Source of the DNA: CALKJU01 sp035326425
GTDB taxonomy: Bacteria; Pseudomonadota; Alphaproteobacteria; Geminicoccales; Geminicoccaceae
DNA: 64,000 bases
Assembly (NCBI GenBank): GCA_035326425.1
Contig: DAOLFG010000004.1
Location: forward strand, 1-64,000
Direction: 5' to 3'
Both the position numbers and the translations under genes were made by a program. Shown piece after piece: positions 8,722 through 16,797 of this stretch. The number at the start of each line of letters is the position of its first letter. Positions within the stretch are counted from its first letter, which is position 1. The notes beneath the pieces are model-generated. The model ran no database searches. It was not told where the DNA came from and worked only from the letters and a program-made list of their open reading frames with translations.

Positions 8722-9512
8722 GCCGCCACGGCACCCACAGGCGCGGCCTTGCGGAACAGGCGGAAGAAGTTGCCGGTGGTCAGCGCGGCGACATCCTCGA
8801 CATCCGTCCCCAGCACGTCGGCCAGCACCCGGGCGACGAAGGCGGTGTAGGCCGGCTCGTTGGTCCGGCCGCGCTTCGGGACCGGAGCCAGATAGGGCGA
8901 ATCGGTCTCGAGCAGCAACAGTTGCCGCGGCATGTCGGCGACGATCGCCCGCAGCTCGTCCGACCGCCTGAAGGTCAGGATGCCACCGATGCCGAGATGC
9001 AGCCCCAGCGCGGTCGCACGCTCGCCCAGCTGCCGGCCCGAGCTGTAGCAGTGGACGACCCCGGCGAAGGGCCCGCGCGCCATCTCCTGCTCCAGCATCG
9101 TCGCCATGTCGTCGTCGGCGTCGCGGGTGTGGATGACGAGCGGCAGCCCACTCTGCCGCGAGGCGGCGATATGGGCGCGGAAGCTCGCCGCCTGGCGGTC
9201 CCGCGGGGCGTGATCGTAGAAATAGTCGAGGCCGCTCTCGCCGATCCCGATCACCTTGGGATGGCCGGTCCAGCGCAGCAGCGGTCCCGGCTCGTCGATG
9301 CCCTCGCGGCCGGCCTCGTGCGGATGCACGCCGACCGAGCACCACACACCTTCGTGCCGCTCGGCCACCGCCAGGGTCTGCTGGAACGCCGACAGCCTCG
9401 TGCCGATGGTCTGCATCACCGTGACGCCCGCCGCCCGGGCGCGCGCCACCACCCCGGCCTCGTCCTCGGCGAGGCCGGGATAGTCGAGGTGGCAGTGGCT
9501 GTCGACGAGCAT
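8718..9512 (-). CDS. tatD: TatD family metal-dependent DNase/hydrolase
   Basis: A 264-residue TIM-barrel hydrolase. Metal ligands appear in order: DSHCHLD (His6, His8), GESGLDYFY (Glu), VIHTRDAD (His), VVHCYS (His) and LLETDSPYLAP (Asp). Family members are 3'-5' exonucleases or deoxyribonucleases. It is coupled on both sides: its start overlaps the metG stop (ATGA) and its stop overlaps the next gene's start. metG-tatD-MBL is a conserved trio. Confidence 0.93.
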   Translation of the reverse strand: MLVDSHCHLDYPGLAEDEAGVVARARAAGVTVMQTIGTRLSAFQQTLAVAERHEGVWCSVGVHPHEAGREGIDEPGPLLRWTGHPKVIGIGESGLDYFYDHAPRDRQAASFRAHIAASRQSGLPLVIHTRDADDDMATMLEQEMARGPFAGVVHCYSSGRQLGERATALGLHLGIGGILTFRRSDELRAIVADMPRQLLLLETDSPYLAPVPKRGRTNEPAYTAFVARVLADVLGTDVEDVAALTTGNFFRLFRKAAPVGAVAA

Positions 9513-11038
9513 CACCCTTCCTCGGCCAGCCGCGGGAAAACGCCCTGCGGCGCCGGCAATGCCGTGCCTGCCGCCAACGGCGCCGCCAGTGCTGCGAAGT
9601 CGCGACGGTCGGCGGGCACGGCGAGCTGGTCCAGCAGCCTGCCCGAGGCGTCGGGCATATAGGGCTGGGTCAGGATGGCAAGGCGACGGACGGTCTCGGC
9701 CAACACCCACAGCACGGTGCGCATGCGTGCCGGATCGGTCTTGCGCAAGGTCCAGGGGGCCTGGGCATCGACCCAACGATTGGCCTGGCCGATGACCTCC
9801 CAGATCGCCTCCAGGGCGCGGTGCGGCGCCGGCACCGCCATGTCCTCGCGCAGCCGTGGCAGGAGGCGGCCGACGGCGCCCAGCAGCGCATCGTCCTCGG
9901 GCCCCAGCGGCCCGGGCTCGGGCACCCTGCCTTCGCAGTTGCGCGCGATCATCGACAGCACCCGCTGCGCCAGGTTGCCATAATCGTTGGCGAGATCGGC
10001 ATTGGCGCGGCGCAGCACGGCGGCGGCGCGAAAATCGCCGTCGGCGCCGAACGGCACCTCGCGCAGCAGGAAATAGCGCGTGGCATCGCGGCCGTAGCGC
10101 TCGAGCAGCGCGTAGGGGTCGATGACGTTGCCCAGCGACTTCGAGATCTTCTGCCCCTCGTTGGTCCACCAGCCATGCGCGAAGACACGCTTGGCGGGCT
10201 CGATCCCGGCCGACATCAGGAAGGCCGGCCAATAGACGGCATGGAAGCGCAGGATGTCCTTGCCGACGACATGCATGTCCGCCGGCCAGAAGTCGCGGAA
10301 GCTGTCGCTGTCCGTATCGGGGTAGCCCACCGCCGACATGTAGTTGGTGAGCGCGTCCAGCCAGACATACATCACATGCGCCGGATCGCCCGGCACCGGG
10401 ATGCCCCAGCGGAAGCTGGTCCGCGACACCGAGAGGTCCTGCAGCCCGCCCCTGACGAAGCTGACCACCTCGTTGCGGCGGGCGATCGGCAGGATGCAGT
10501 CGGGATTGGCGTCGTAGAACGCCAAGAGCCGGTCGCCCCAGGCCGACAGGCGGAAGAAGTAGGACGGCTCCTCGACCCACTCGACCGGCGCGCCCGTCGG
10601 CGCCTTGCCGTCGACCAGCTCGCTCTCGGCATAGAACGCCTCGTCGCGCACCGAGTACCAGCCGGCATAGGTGCCGAGATAGATGTCGCCACTCTCGACG
10701 AGCTTCCGCCACAGCGTCGTCACGGCGCGCTTGTGGCGCTCCTCGGTGGTCCGGATGAAGTCGTCGTTGCTGATCGCCATGGCGGCGGCGAGCTCGCGGA
10801 ACCGGCCGGAGACCCGGTCGGTGAAGCTCTGCGGATCGGAGCCGGCGTCGCGCGCCGCCTTCTCGACCTTCTGGCCGTGCTCGTCAGTGCCGGTGAGGAA
10901 CATCACCCGCCGGCCGTCCAGCCGCATGAACCGCGCCACCGCATCGCAGGCCAGCGTCGTGTAGGCGTGGCCGATATGCGGCGAATCGTTGACGTAGTAG
11001 ATCGGCGTCGTGATGTAGAAGCAGTCGGCGGCGGCCAT
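9512..11038 (-). CDS. metG: Methionyl-tRNA synthetase
   Basis: Charges tRNA-Met with methionine using ATP. The 508-residue class I enzyme has the HIGH motif in YVNDSPHIGHAY and the KMSKS-type loop as GQKISKSLGN, followed by an alpha-helical anticodon domain. It lacks the Cys4 zinc knuckle and the C-terminal tRNA-binding domain (about 508 against 670 residues in E. coli), the short form typical of alphaproteobacteria. The ATG at 11038 (MAAADCFYITTPIYYVND) gives the expected N-terminus. holB ends 15 bp upstream. Confidence 0.95.
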   Translation of the reverse strand: MAAADCFYITTPIYYVNDSPHIGHAYTTLACDAVARFMRLDGRRVMFLTGTDEHGQKVEKAARDAGSDPQSFTDRVSGRFRELAAAMAISNDDFIRTTEERHKRAVTTLWRKLVESGDIYLGTYAGWYSVRDEAFYAESELVDGKAPTGAPVEWVEEPSYFFRLSAWGDRLLAFYDANPDCILPIARRNEVVSFVRGGLQDLSVSRTSFRWGIPVPGDPAHVMYVWLDALTNYMSAVGYPDTDSDSFRDFWPADMHVVGKDILRFHAVYWPAFLMSAGIEPAKRVFAHGWWTNEGQKISKSLGNVIDPYALLERYGRDATRYFLLREVPFGADGDFRAAAVLRRANADLANDYGNLAQRVLSMIARNCEGRVPEPGPLGPEDDALLGAVGRLLPRLREDMAVPAPHRALEAIWEVIGQANRWVDAQAPWTLRKTDPARMRTVLWVLAETVRRLAILTQPYMPDASGRLLDQLAVPADRRDFAALAAPLAAGTALPAPQGVFPRLAEEG

Positions 11039-11052
11039 CGCAACTCCGGCGA

Positions 11053-12105
11053 TCAGCGAGCCGATGCGGGCCGCCCGCCCGCCGGCGGCGTTACCAGCCC
11101 GTGGGCGAGGCCGACAAGGGTCTGCATCGGGTCGAGATTCAAGGCCTCGGCCTGAACGGCCGAGCTGCGCAGCTTGTCCCACAGCGCCACGCAGCGATCA
11201 AGGCTGCGAGCCCCGGCCAGCGCCGCCAGGACCCGCGGCTCGTCGGGCGACAGCGCCAGCCCGGGCGGCCGGCCGGCGGCATGACGCGCCGCCCGCAGCA
11301 CCACATGGCCCAGCAGGTCGGCCGCCACCAGGATCCCGCCGGCCTTGCCGGCGAGCTTCAGCAGCCGCTCGGCGACCTCGATCACGCGGCCCTCGCCGAG
11401 CTCGGCCAGCACCCGGCCGTACTGGGCCGGCCAGTCGATGCCGTGCAGGAACAGCGCGCGGCCGATGCTGCCGCCGGCCAGCTCGGCCAGCTTGCCGGCC
11501 TCGTCGCCGCCGATGTCCGGTGCCAGCTGGCGCAGGCCCTCGATCACCGTCGCCGTCGGCAGCGGCCGCAGGCGCAGCCTGGCGCAGCGCGAGGCGATGG
11601 TCGGCGGCAGGGCGAGGAACGGCTGGGCCACGATGATCAGGATCACGCCCGGCGGCGGCTCCTCGAGCAGCTTGAGCAGCGCGTTGGCCGAGCTGGCGCC
11701 GAGATCGACCGTCGGGTCGAGCAGCAGCACGCGCTGCCCGTCCATGGCCGCGGTCCGGTACATCTCGTCCATGCGCTGGCGGACCAGCTTCACCGGAACG
11801 TTGGCCTTGGGCTTGCCGTCCTCCGGGCTGATCGGCTCGTCGATCACCTTGAGATCGGGATGGCCGCCGCTCGCCACCATGCGGAACACCGCACTGGCCG
11901 GATCGTCGCTGTCGGCGGGGGCCCCACGACCGGCCAGCAGCCGGCGCGCCATGCGATAGGCCAGCGTCGCCTTGCCGATCCCCGGCGGCCCGGTCAGCAG
12001 CCAGCCATGCGGCACGCGGCCGGAATCCAGCACCTGCCGCCACCGCCGTTCCGCCACCTCCTGGCCGAGCAGCAGCGGGTTGGCGGCCGGCGACGGCGCG
12101 CTCAT
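11053..12105 (-). CDS. holB: DNA polymerase III subunit delta'
   Basis: Clamp-loader subunit of the replicative polymerase. The 350-residue protein starts with an AAA+ module: HGWLLTGPPGIGKATLAYR is the Walker A region, VLLLDPTVDLGASSANALLKLLEEPPP is the sensor/DEAD-like region, and SRC is the sensor-1 stretch. A helical C-terminal collar follows. The start at 12105 overlaps the tmk stop by 4 bp. The tmk-holB pairing is conserved in many bacteria. Confidence 0.92.
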   Translation of the reverse strand: MSAPSPAANPLLLGQEVAERRWRQVLDSGRVPHGWLLTGPPGIGKATLAYRMARRLLAGRGAPADSDDPASAVFRMVASGGHPDLKVIDEPISPEDGKPKANVPVKLVRQRMDEMYRTAAMDGQRVLLLDPTVDLGASSANALLKLLEEPPPGVILIIVAQPFLALPPTIASRCARLRLRPLPTATVIEGLRQLAPDIGGDEAGKLAELAGGSIGRALFLHGIDWPAQYGRVLAELGEGRVIEVAERLLKLAGKAGGILVAADLLGHVVLRAARHAAGRPPGLALSPDEPRVLAALAGARSLDRCVALWDKLRSSAVQAEALNLDPMQTLVGLAHGLVTPPAGGRPASAR

Positions 12106-12734
12106 CGCCCGACCGACAGTCGCCCGGACACCGCCGTCCAGACCGCCTCGGCAACCTCCGCCGGCGTCCCTCGCGCGTCGACCAGGGCGAAGCGCCCCGG
12201 CTCGCCGGCCGCGAGCCGACGAAAGCCGTCGCGGACCAGCAGGTGGAAGGCCGGCCCCTTGCTCTCGAAACGCCCCTCCGGGCCATCGAGGCCGCGCCGC
12301 CGCAGGCCCAGCTCGGGGTCGAGGTCGAGCAGCAGGGTCAGGTCGGGCCGCAGGGGCGGCAGCAGCAGCTCGTGCAGCCTGTCGACCCGCTCGACGCCGA
12401 TGCCGCCGGCGAGGCCCTGGTAGACCCGCGTCGAATCGACGAACCGGTCGCACAACACCCAGGTGCCGGCGGCGAGCGCCGGCTGGATCACCCTGCGGAC
12501 ATGGTCGTCGCGGGCCGCCGCCAGCAGCAGCAGCTCGGTGCTCGGCGCCCATCTGTCGGCGGCTCCCCGGACGACCAGCGCCCTGATCGCCTCGGCGCCC
12601 GCCGTGCCGCCGGGCTCGCGGGTGGTGACGACGGCGACGCCCAGGGCGCGCAGCCGCTCGGCCAGCAGCGCCTGCTGCGTGCTCTTGCCGGCGCCCTCGC
12701 CGCCCTCGAAGGTGACGAACCGGCCGACGCTCAG
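12102..12734 (-). CDS. tmk: Thymidylate kinase, apparent CTG start
   Basis: Phosphorylates dTMP to dTDP. The N-terminal P-loop reads FVTFEGGEGAGKSTQ, followed by the DR[FY] motif in VLCDRFVDSTRVYQG and the LID region (RRRGLDGPEGRFE). No ATG, GTG or TTG exists in this frame upstream of the P-loop. The first canonical start (GTG at 12491) would delete it. A CTG at 12734 overlaps the preceding stop as CTGA and gives MSVGRFVTFEGG, exactly the family N-terminus, and a normal length of 210 residues. The gene lies between the DD-carboxypeptidase and holB, each overlapping by 4 bp, so it may be translated by coupling. The start codon is inferred. Confidence 0.85.
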   Translation of the reverse strand: MSVGRFVTFEGGEGAGKSTQQALLAERLRALGVAVVTTREPGGTAGAEAIRALVVRGAADRWAPSTELLLLAAARDDHVRRVIQPALAAGTWVLCDRFVDSTRVYQGLAGGIGVERVDRLHELLLPPLRPDLTLLLDLDPELGLRRRGLDGPEGRFESKGPAFHLLVRDGFRRLAAGEPGRFALVDARGTPAEVAEAVWTAVSGRLSVGR

Positions 12735-13864
12735 GACCGGCCCCAGATGAGATAGTTGAGGGCGCCGGTGAGCCGGCCCAGCATGCCGGCCTCGGGCACG
12801 TCGGCGGCGGCGAGCAGCGGCACGCTGAACGGCTCGGAACCGGGGGCCGTCACCTCGACACGGCCCAGCGGCTGGTCCCTGGTGATCGGCGCGGGCGCCG
12901 GGCTGTCGTAGAACAGCTTGACCACCATGCCCTTGCGGGCCTCGCGCGACAGCGTCACCGCCACCATGTCGGCCGCCACCAGCGGCACCTTCGGCTGCTC
13001 GCCGAACCAGACATCGGCCTCGCGCACCACCTGGCCGGGCTTGAACACCGCATATTCCTGGAACTCGCGGAAGCCGTACTCCAGCAGCCGCGCCGCCTCG
13101 GCGCTGCGCGCCTTCAGCGACGGCAGGCCGGCGATCACCAGGATCAGCCGCTGGTCGCCCCGCTGTGCCGAGGTGACGAGGCCGTAGCCGGCCTGGCTGG
13201 TATAGCCGGTCTTCATGCCGTCGACGCCCGGCACGCCGGCCTGCAGCAGTGGGTTGCGGTTCTGCTGCTTGATCCCGCCGTAGGTGTACTCGCGCTCGGA
13301 GTAGATCGAGTAGAATTCCGGGAAGTCCTGGATGATGCGGCGCGCCAGCACGGCGAGGTCGCGCACGCTCATCAGGTGGCCGGGCTCGTCGAGGCCGTTC
13401 GAGTTGGCGAAGTGGCTGGCGGTCAGGCCGAGCTCGGCGGCCCTGGCGTTCATCATCTCGGCGAACGCCGGCTCGCTGCCGGCCAGCGCCTCGGCCACGA
13501 CGACGCAGGCGTCGTTTCCCGACTGGATGATGATGCCGCGCAGCAGATCGCCGACGCTGACGCGGTCGCCCACCTCGAGGAACATCTGCGAGCCGCCCAT
13601 CTTCCAGGCGTGCTCGCTGACCGGCAGCATGTCGTCGAGCTTCAGCCGGCCCTGTCTCAGCTGCTCGAACACCATGTAGGCGGTCATCAGCTTGCTCATC
13701 GAGGCCGGCGGCAGCGCCACGTCCGCGTCCTTGGCGAACAGCACCTGGCCGGTCCGGTTGTCGAGCATGATCGCCGCCTTGGCGGCGGTCTCGAACGCCA
13801 GCCCGGGACGGGCGAGAAGGCAGGTGAGCGGGAGGAGCAGCAGGGCCAATCGGCGGAGGTTCAT
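12731..13864 (-). CDS. dacA: D-alanyl-D-alanine carboxypeptidase (PBP5/6 family)
   Basis: Trims the terminal D-Ala from peptidoglycan pentapeptides. The 377-residue precursor has a clear signal peptide (MNLRRLALLLLPLTCLLARPGLA). It then has the serine protease triad motifs SMSK (SxxK), SGN (QSGNDAC) and KTG (MKTGYT), followed by the C-terminal beta-rich PBP5 domain. It is periplasmic and anchored by a C-terminal amphipathic helix (GRLTGALNYLIWG). It lies downstream of rlpA and upstream of tmk, whose CTG start overlaps its stop. Confidence 0.94.
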   Translation of the reverse strand: MNLRRLALLLLPLTCLLARPGLAFETAAKAAIMLDNRTGQVLFAKDADVALPPASMSKLMTAYMVFEQLRQGRLKLDDMLPVSEHAWKMGGSQMFLEVGDRVSVGDLLRGIIIQSGNDACVVVAEALAGSEPAFAEMMNARAAELGLTASHFANSNGLDEPGHLMSVRDLAVLARRIIQDFPEFYSIYSEREYTYGGIKQQNRNPLLQAGVPGVDGMKTGYTSQAGYGLVTSAQRGDQRLILVIAGLPSLKARSAEAARLLEYGFREFQEYAVFKPGQVVREADVWFGEQPKVPLVAADMVAVTLSREARKGMVVKLFYDSPAPAPITRDQPLGRVEVTAPGSEPFSVPLLAAADVPEAGMLGRLTGALNYLIWGRS

Positions 13865-13904
13865 GGAAGCTTCCGTGAGCGACGGGAGAACGAGGTATGC
13901 GGAC

Positions 13905-14825
13905 TCAGCCGACGCCGAGCCCCGGGGCGGCGGCGCCGCAGGTGACGAAGGCCTGGTCGTGGCCGAGCGCCTTGACCTCGCCCAGCAGCATGCCGGCACG
14001 GTCACGGCTGGCCAACGGTCCCAGGCGGACGCGCGCCACCGCCGTGCCGTTGGCGAAGGCCGGCTCCACCCTCACCCGCTCCAGCGTCGAGACCTGGCTC
14101 GCGACGGCGCGGACGCTGGCGGCGTCGGCGAAGGCCCCCACCTGTACCACCCAACCGCCGGCGGCGCAGCTCGGCAAGGCCGCCGGGGCGGTGCGCGGGA
14201 CGATGACGGCCTCCTGGCGGGCGGCGGCGACCTGCACCGGCGCCGAGACCGTGGTGACCGGCGCGCTGGCCGCCGCGATGACCGGCTCGGGCTCCGCCAC
14301 CACCGGCGGCCGTGGAGCCACCCGCCTCTGCGCCTTCGCCGTAACGGGAGCCGCGGCGTCGTCGGCGATCTGCACGAACTGCACCCGCACCTTGGCGAGG
14401 CCGTTGCGCTCGTAGCCCAGCTCGCGCGCCGCCGCCTGCGACAGGTCGATCAGCCGGTCGTCGACGAACGGACCGCGGTCGTTGACCCGCAGCACGATGC
14501 TCCGGCCGTTCTCCATGTTGGTGACGCGCACGAGGCTGGGCAGCGGCAGCGTCGGGTGGGCCGCGCTGACCCGGTTCATGTCGAAGATCTCACCATTGGC
14601 GGTCTTCAGGCCGTGGAAGTCCTCGCCGTACCACGAGGCGGTGCCGATACGGTCGTAGCTCGGATCGGTCTTCGGATAGTACCAGCGCCCGCTGACCTTG
14701 TAGGGCTTGCCGACCTTGTAGGTGCCGCTGCCGGCGACCGTCGGCGTGGACGGCGGCTCGTCGGGCCCTGAGGAGCTGCAGGCGGCCAGCGCCAGCGCCA
14801 GCACGCCCAACAGGAGATGCCGCAT
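13905..14825 (-). CDS. rlpA: RlpA-family septal lytic transglycosylase lipoprotein with SPOR domain
   Basis: A 306-residue lipoprotein with the lipobox LALAAC (Cys16). Residues about 55-150 form the double-psi beta-barrel RlpA domain (GTASWYGEDFHGLKTANGE and LRVNDRGPFVDDRLIDLS). A low-complexity Ala/Pro/Val linker leads to a C-terminal SPOR domain (WVVQVGAFADAASVRAV) that binds denuded glycan at the septum. RlpA of other bacteria cleaves stem-less glycan strands during division. It is followed by the DD-carboxypeptidase after 40 bp and preceded by the lytic transglycosylase gene, so this is a cell-wall remodelling group. Confidence 0.93.
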   Translation of the reverse strand: MRHLLLGVLALALAACSSSGPDEPPSTPTVAGSGTYKVGKPYKVSGRWYYPKTDPSYDRIGTASWYGEDFHGLKTANGEIFDMNRVSAAHPTLPLPSLVRVTNMENGRSIVLRVNDRGPFVDDRLIDLSQAAARELGYERNGLAKVRVQFVQIADDAAAPVTAKAQRRVAPRPPVVAEPEPVIAAASAPVTTVSAPVQVAAARQEAVIVPRTAPAALPSCAAGGWVVQVGAFADAASVRAVASQVSTLERVRVEPAFANGTAVARVRLGPLASRDRAGMLLGEVKALGHDQAFVTCGAAAPGLGVG

Positions 14826-14872
14826 CCCCGCCTCCCTCACCGCCGCCCGGCGCCGGGTCCGCACGTCCCGTC

Positions 14873-15865
14873 TCAGCCCTGGCGGATCATGTCGGAGATC
14901 AGGCCGACACTGAGCGCGAAATAGGTCGACCTGTTCCAGATCATCAGCGTGCGGAAATTGTCGTAGACGAGAAAGTTGGGGCCACCGCCGCTGCCCATGT
15001 CGAGCAGCGAGGCGTTCATCGCCGGGGTCGGCAGCACGTCGCCGTCGAGCGGCCGGACCCCCAGCTCGGCCCAGATGCGCAGGGGGGCCTTGTGGTCGAG
15101 GCCGGTGCGCAGCTCCTTGCCGCGGCCCGGCACCCGGACCTCGCGGCCCCAGCGGTCGCCGGCATCCCAGCCGGCGCCCGACAGATAGCTGGCGATCGAG
15201 GCGAAGACGTCGGGCAGGCTGTTCCAGATGTCGCGGCGGCCGTCGCCGTCGCCGTCGGCGGCGTAGTGCAGGAAGGTCGAGGGCATGAACTGGCACTGGC
15301 CCATCGCCCCCGCCCAGGAGCCGTACATCCCAGCCGGCGTGATGTCGCCGCGGTCCAGGATGCGCAGCGCGCTGATCAGCTCCTTGCGGAAGAACGACGC
15401 CCGCCGTCCCTCCCACGCCAGGGTCGCCAGGGCGTCGACGACCTTGAAGGTGCCCTTGAAGTCGCCGTAGCTCGACTCCACGCCCCACAGCGCCACGACG
15501 ATCTCCGGCGGCACGCCGTAGCGGTCGCGCACCCGCGCCAGCGCCGCGGCGTGCTGGCGGCGCAGGTCGCGGCCGCGCCGGATGCGCGTGTCGCTGATCA
15601 CCTTGCGCCGGTATTCGGCGAAGCTCATCTGCGATTCCGGCTGCCGGCGATCGAGCTCGATCACCCGATCGAGCGGCTTCATGCCGTCGAAGGCGCGGTC
15701 GAGCGTGGCGCGGCTGATGCCGGCCTTGGCCGCCTCGGCGCGGAATTCCTGCAACCATTGCGGGAAGCTCGGGGCGGCGAGCCCGGTGTCCGGGCAGGCC
15801 GCGGCCGCCAGCGCGACCGACGCCTGGAGCACATGGCGGCGCGTGGGCACGAAAGCGTCGGACAT
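14873..15865 (-). CDS. mltB: Lytic murein transglycosylase (MltB family)
   Basis: Cleaves peptidoglycan glycan strands to give 1,6-anhydro ends. The 330-residue precursor starts MSDAFVPTRRHVLQASVALAAAAC, a twin-arginine-like signal. The catalytic glutamate lies in VALWGVESSYGDF. The GAMGQCQFMPSTF stretch is the conserved glycan-binding loop, and ADGDGDGRRDIWNSLPD the family Asp-rich motif. I preferred the ATG at 15865 to the start at 15925 because it puts the signal peptide at the terminus. rlpA starts 48 bp further on. Confidence 0.92.
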   Translation of the reverse strand: MSDAFVPTRRHVLQASVALAAAACPDTGLAAPSFPQWLQEFRAEAAKAGISRATLDRAFDGMKPLDRVIELDRRQPESQMSFAEYRRKVISDTRIRRGRDLRRQHAAALARVRDRYGVPPEIVVALWGVESSYGDFKGTFKVVDALATLAWEGRRASFFRKELISALRILDRGDITPAGMYGSWAGAMGQCQFMPSTFLHYAADGDGDGRRDIWNSLPDVFASIASYLSGAGWDAGDRWGREVRVPGRGKELRTGLDHKAPLRIWAELGVRPLDGDVLPTPAMNASLLDMGSGGGPNFLVYDNFRTLMIWNRSTYFALSVGLISDMIRQG

Positions 15866-15928
15866 TGCACCTGCGGTTGATAGCAGTACGGCTGGATATC
15901 GTTGTTTTCGGTCGGTCGACGCCACGCG

Positions 15929-16228
15929 TCAATAGATGATGGTGATCATTCCCTGTTCATTCTCGATGCCGGTGACGGCATCGGCGACTTGTGGCCGCGA
16001 GGCAGCACCGGCGGACGGATTCTCCCGGACGATCGCGACCGGCGTGGTCGATCCGGCGCAGGAATGGCCGGCGGTGCCGCCGCTCGACGTCGATGCGCAG
16101 CTGTCGACGACCTGGACCGATACGCTCAACCTGCCGGTTCGCTGCCCGGCTTCCGCCGTGGCCGACAGGCCGCCGGAGACGAAGGCTGCGGGCAGGATGA
16201 TGCCGGCCAATATCCGGTGCGTTCGCAT
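15929..16228 (-). CDS. Small secreted protein of unknown function near fimbrial operon
   Basis: A 99-residue ORF with a plausible signal peptide (HRILAGIILPAAFVSGGLSATAEA) and a mature part starting with a beta-strand-like stretch, RLSVSVQVVDSCA. That stretch recalls the first strand of spore-coat-U pilins (for example SVTATVLNACA in the gene at 19905). There are two Cys in the mature part. It lies 137 bp beyond the last fimbrial gene on the same strand. It may be a short secreted accessory or an unrelated hypothetical protein. An ORF on the opposite strand covers the same place but has no signal or motif. Confidence 0.5.
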   Translation of the reverse strand: MRTHRILAGIILPAAFVSGGLSATAEAGQRTGRLSVSVQVVDSCASTSSGGTAGHSCAGSTTPVAIVRENPSAGAASRPQVADAVTGIENEQGMITIIY

Positions 16229-16365
16229 CGCGGCGCTCCTCCGAGGCCGCAGGACAGCGGCCCGCCGTTCACGCGGAGGAACCTAGCACCGATCTTCATG
16301 TGTCGCGTTAAGTTCTGTTAGCCAAGCTACGTGACTGTCGTGGATAGCTCCTTGAGGATCAGGGC

Positions 16366-16797
16366 CTAGAAGCCGAGCGTCACCAACGGCGAATCCGTGT
16401 AAACGCCCGGGAGCGTACCCGGCTGCGATGGGATGACGCCGTAGATCGTGAAGGTCTGCGGGTTGGCGCCGTCGCTGGAGCCGCCAACGGCCGAGCCGAC
16501 GGTCAGGCCGTCTCCCCACGGCCGGGTGGTGGCGGCATCCGCATAGAGCTGGTAGCGCAGCGAGCCGCCGCCGGCGGCGTACATCCGGCGCTCGCCGCCC
16601 GTCGACCCTCCGCCGATCTCGACCGAGAAGGCCACGGCCTCGTCGCACGACACCCGCACGCTGCCGGTGCTCTCCTCGCGCCGCATCACGTCGATGGTGC
16701 CGAAGCTCACGCCCTGGAGCTGGATGCCGCAGACCGCCCGCGCCTCGACCGGCGCCAGGAGCCACGCGGCGGCGAGACAGGCCACCAGCGTCCTCAT
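16366..16797 (-). CDS. Spore coat U (SCPU) domain protein, terminal fimbrial subunit
   Basis: A 143-residue secreted pilin-like protein: signal peptide MRTLVACLAAAWLLAPVEARA, then a beta-sandwich with paired Cys (VCGIQL and VSCDEAV), the internal marker LRYQLYADAATTRPWGDG and the C-terminal strand VYTDSPLVTLGF. The YQLYxD/N...WG pattern identifies the SCPU/Csu family. It is last in the operon after the usher, with a 4-bp ATGA overlap, the usual place of the tip subunit in archaic chaperone-usher systems. The binding target is unknown. Confidence 0.85.
   Translation of the reverse strand: MRTLVACLAAAWLLAPVEARAVCGIQLQGVSFGTIDVMRREESTGSVRVSCDEAVAFSVEIGGGSTGGERRMYAAGGGSLRYQLYADAATTRPWGDGLTVGSAVGGSSDGANPQTFTIYGVIPSQPGTLPGVYTDSPLVTLGF

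Noticed and set aside
12102..12491. Short tmk starting at the first canonical codon (GTG 12491)
   Set aside because: It would remove the P-loop FEGGEGAGKST, which is present in frame just upstream.
15936..16286. Plus-strand ORF of 116 codons overlapping the small secreted protein
   Set aside because: No signal peptide or motif. The minus-strand frame has a clear signal sequence and matches the direction of the neighbours.
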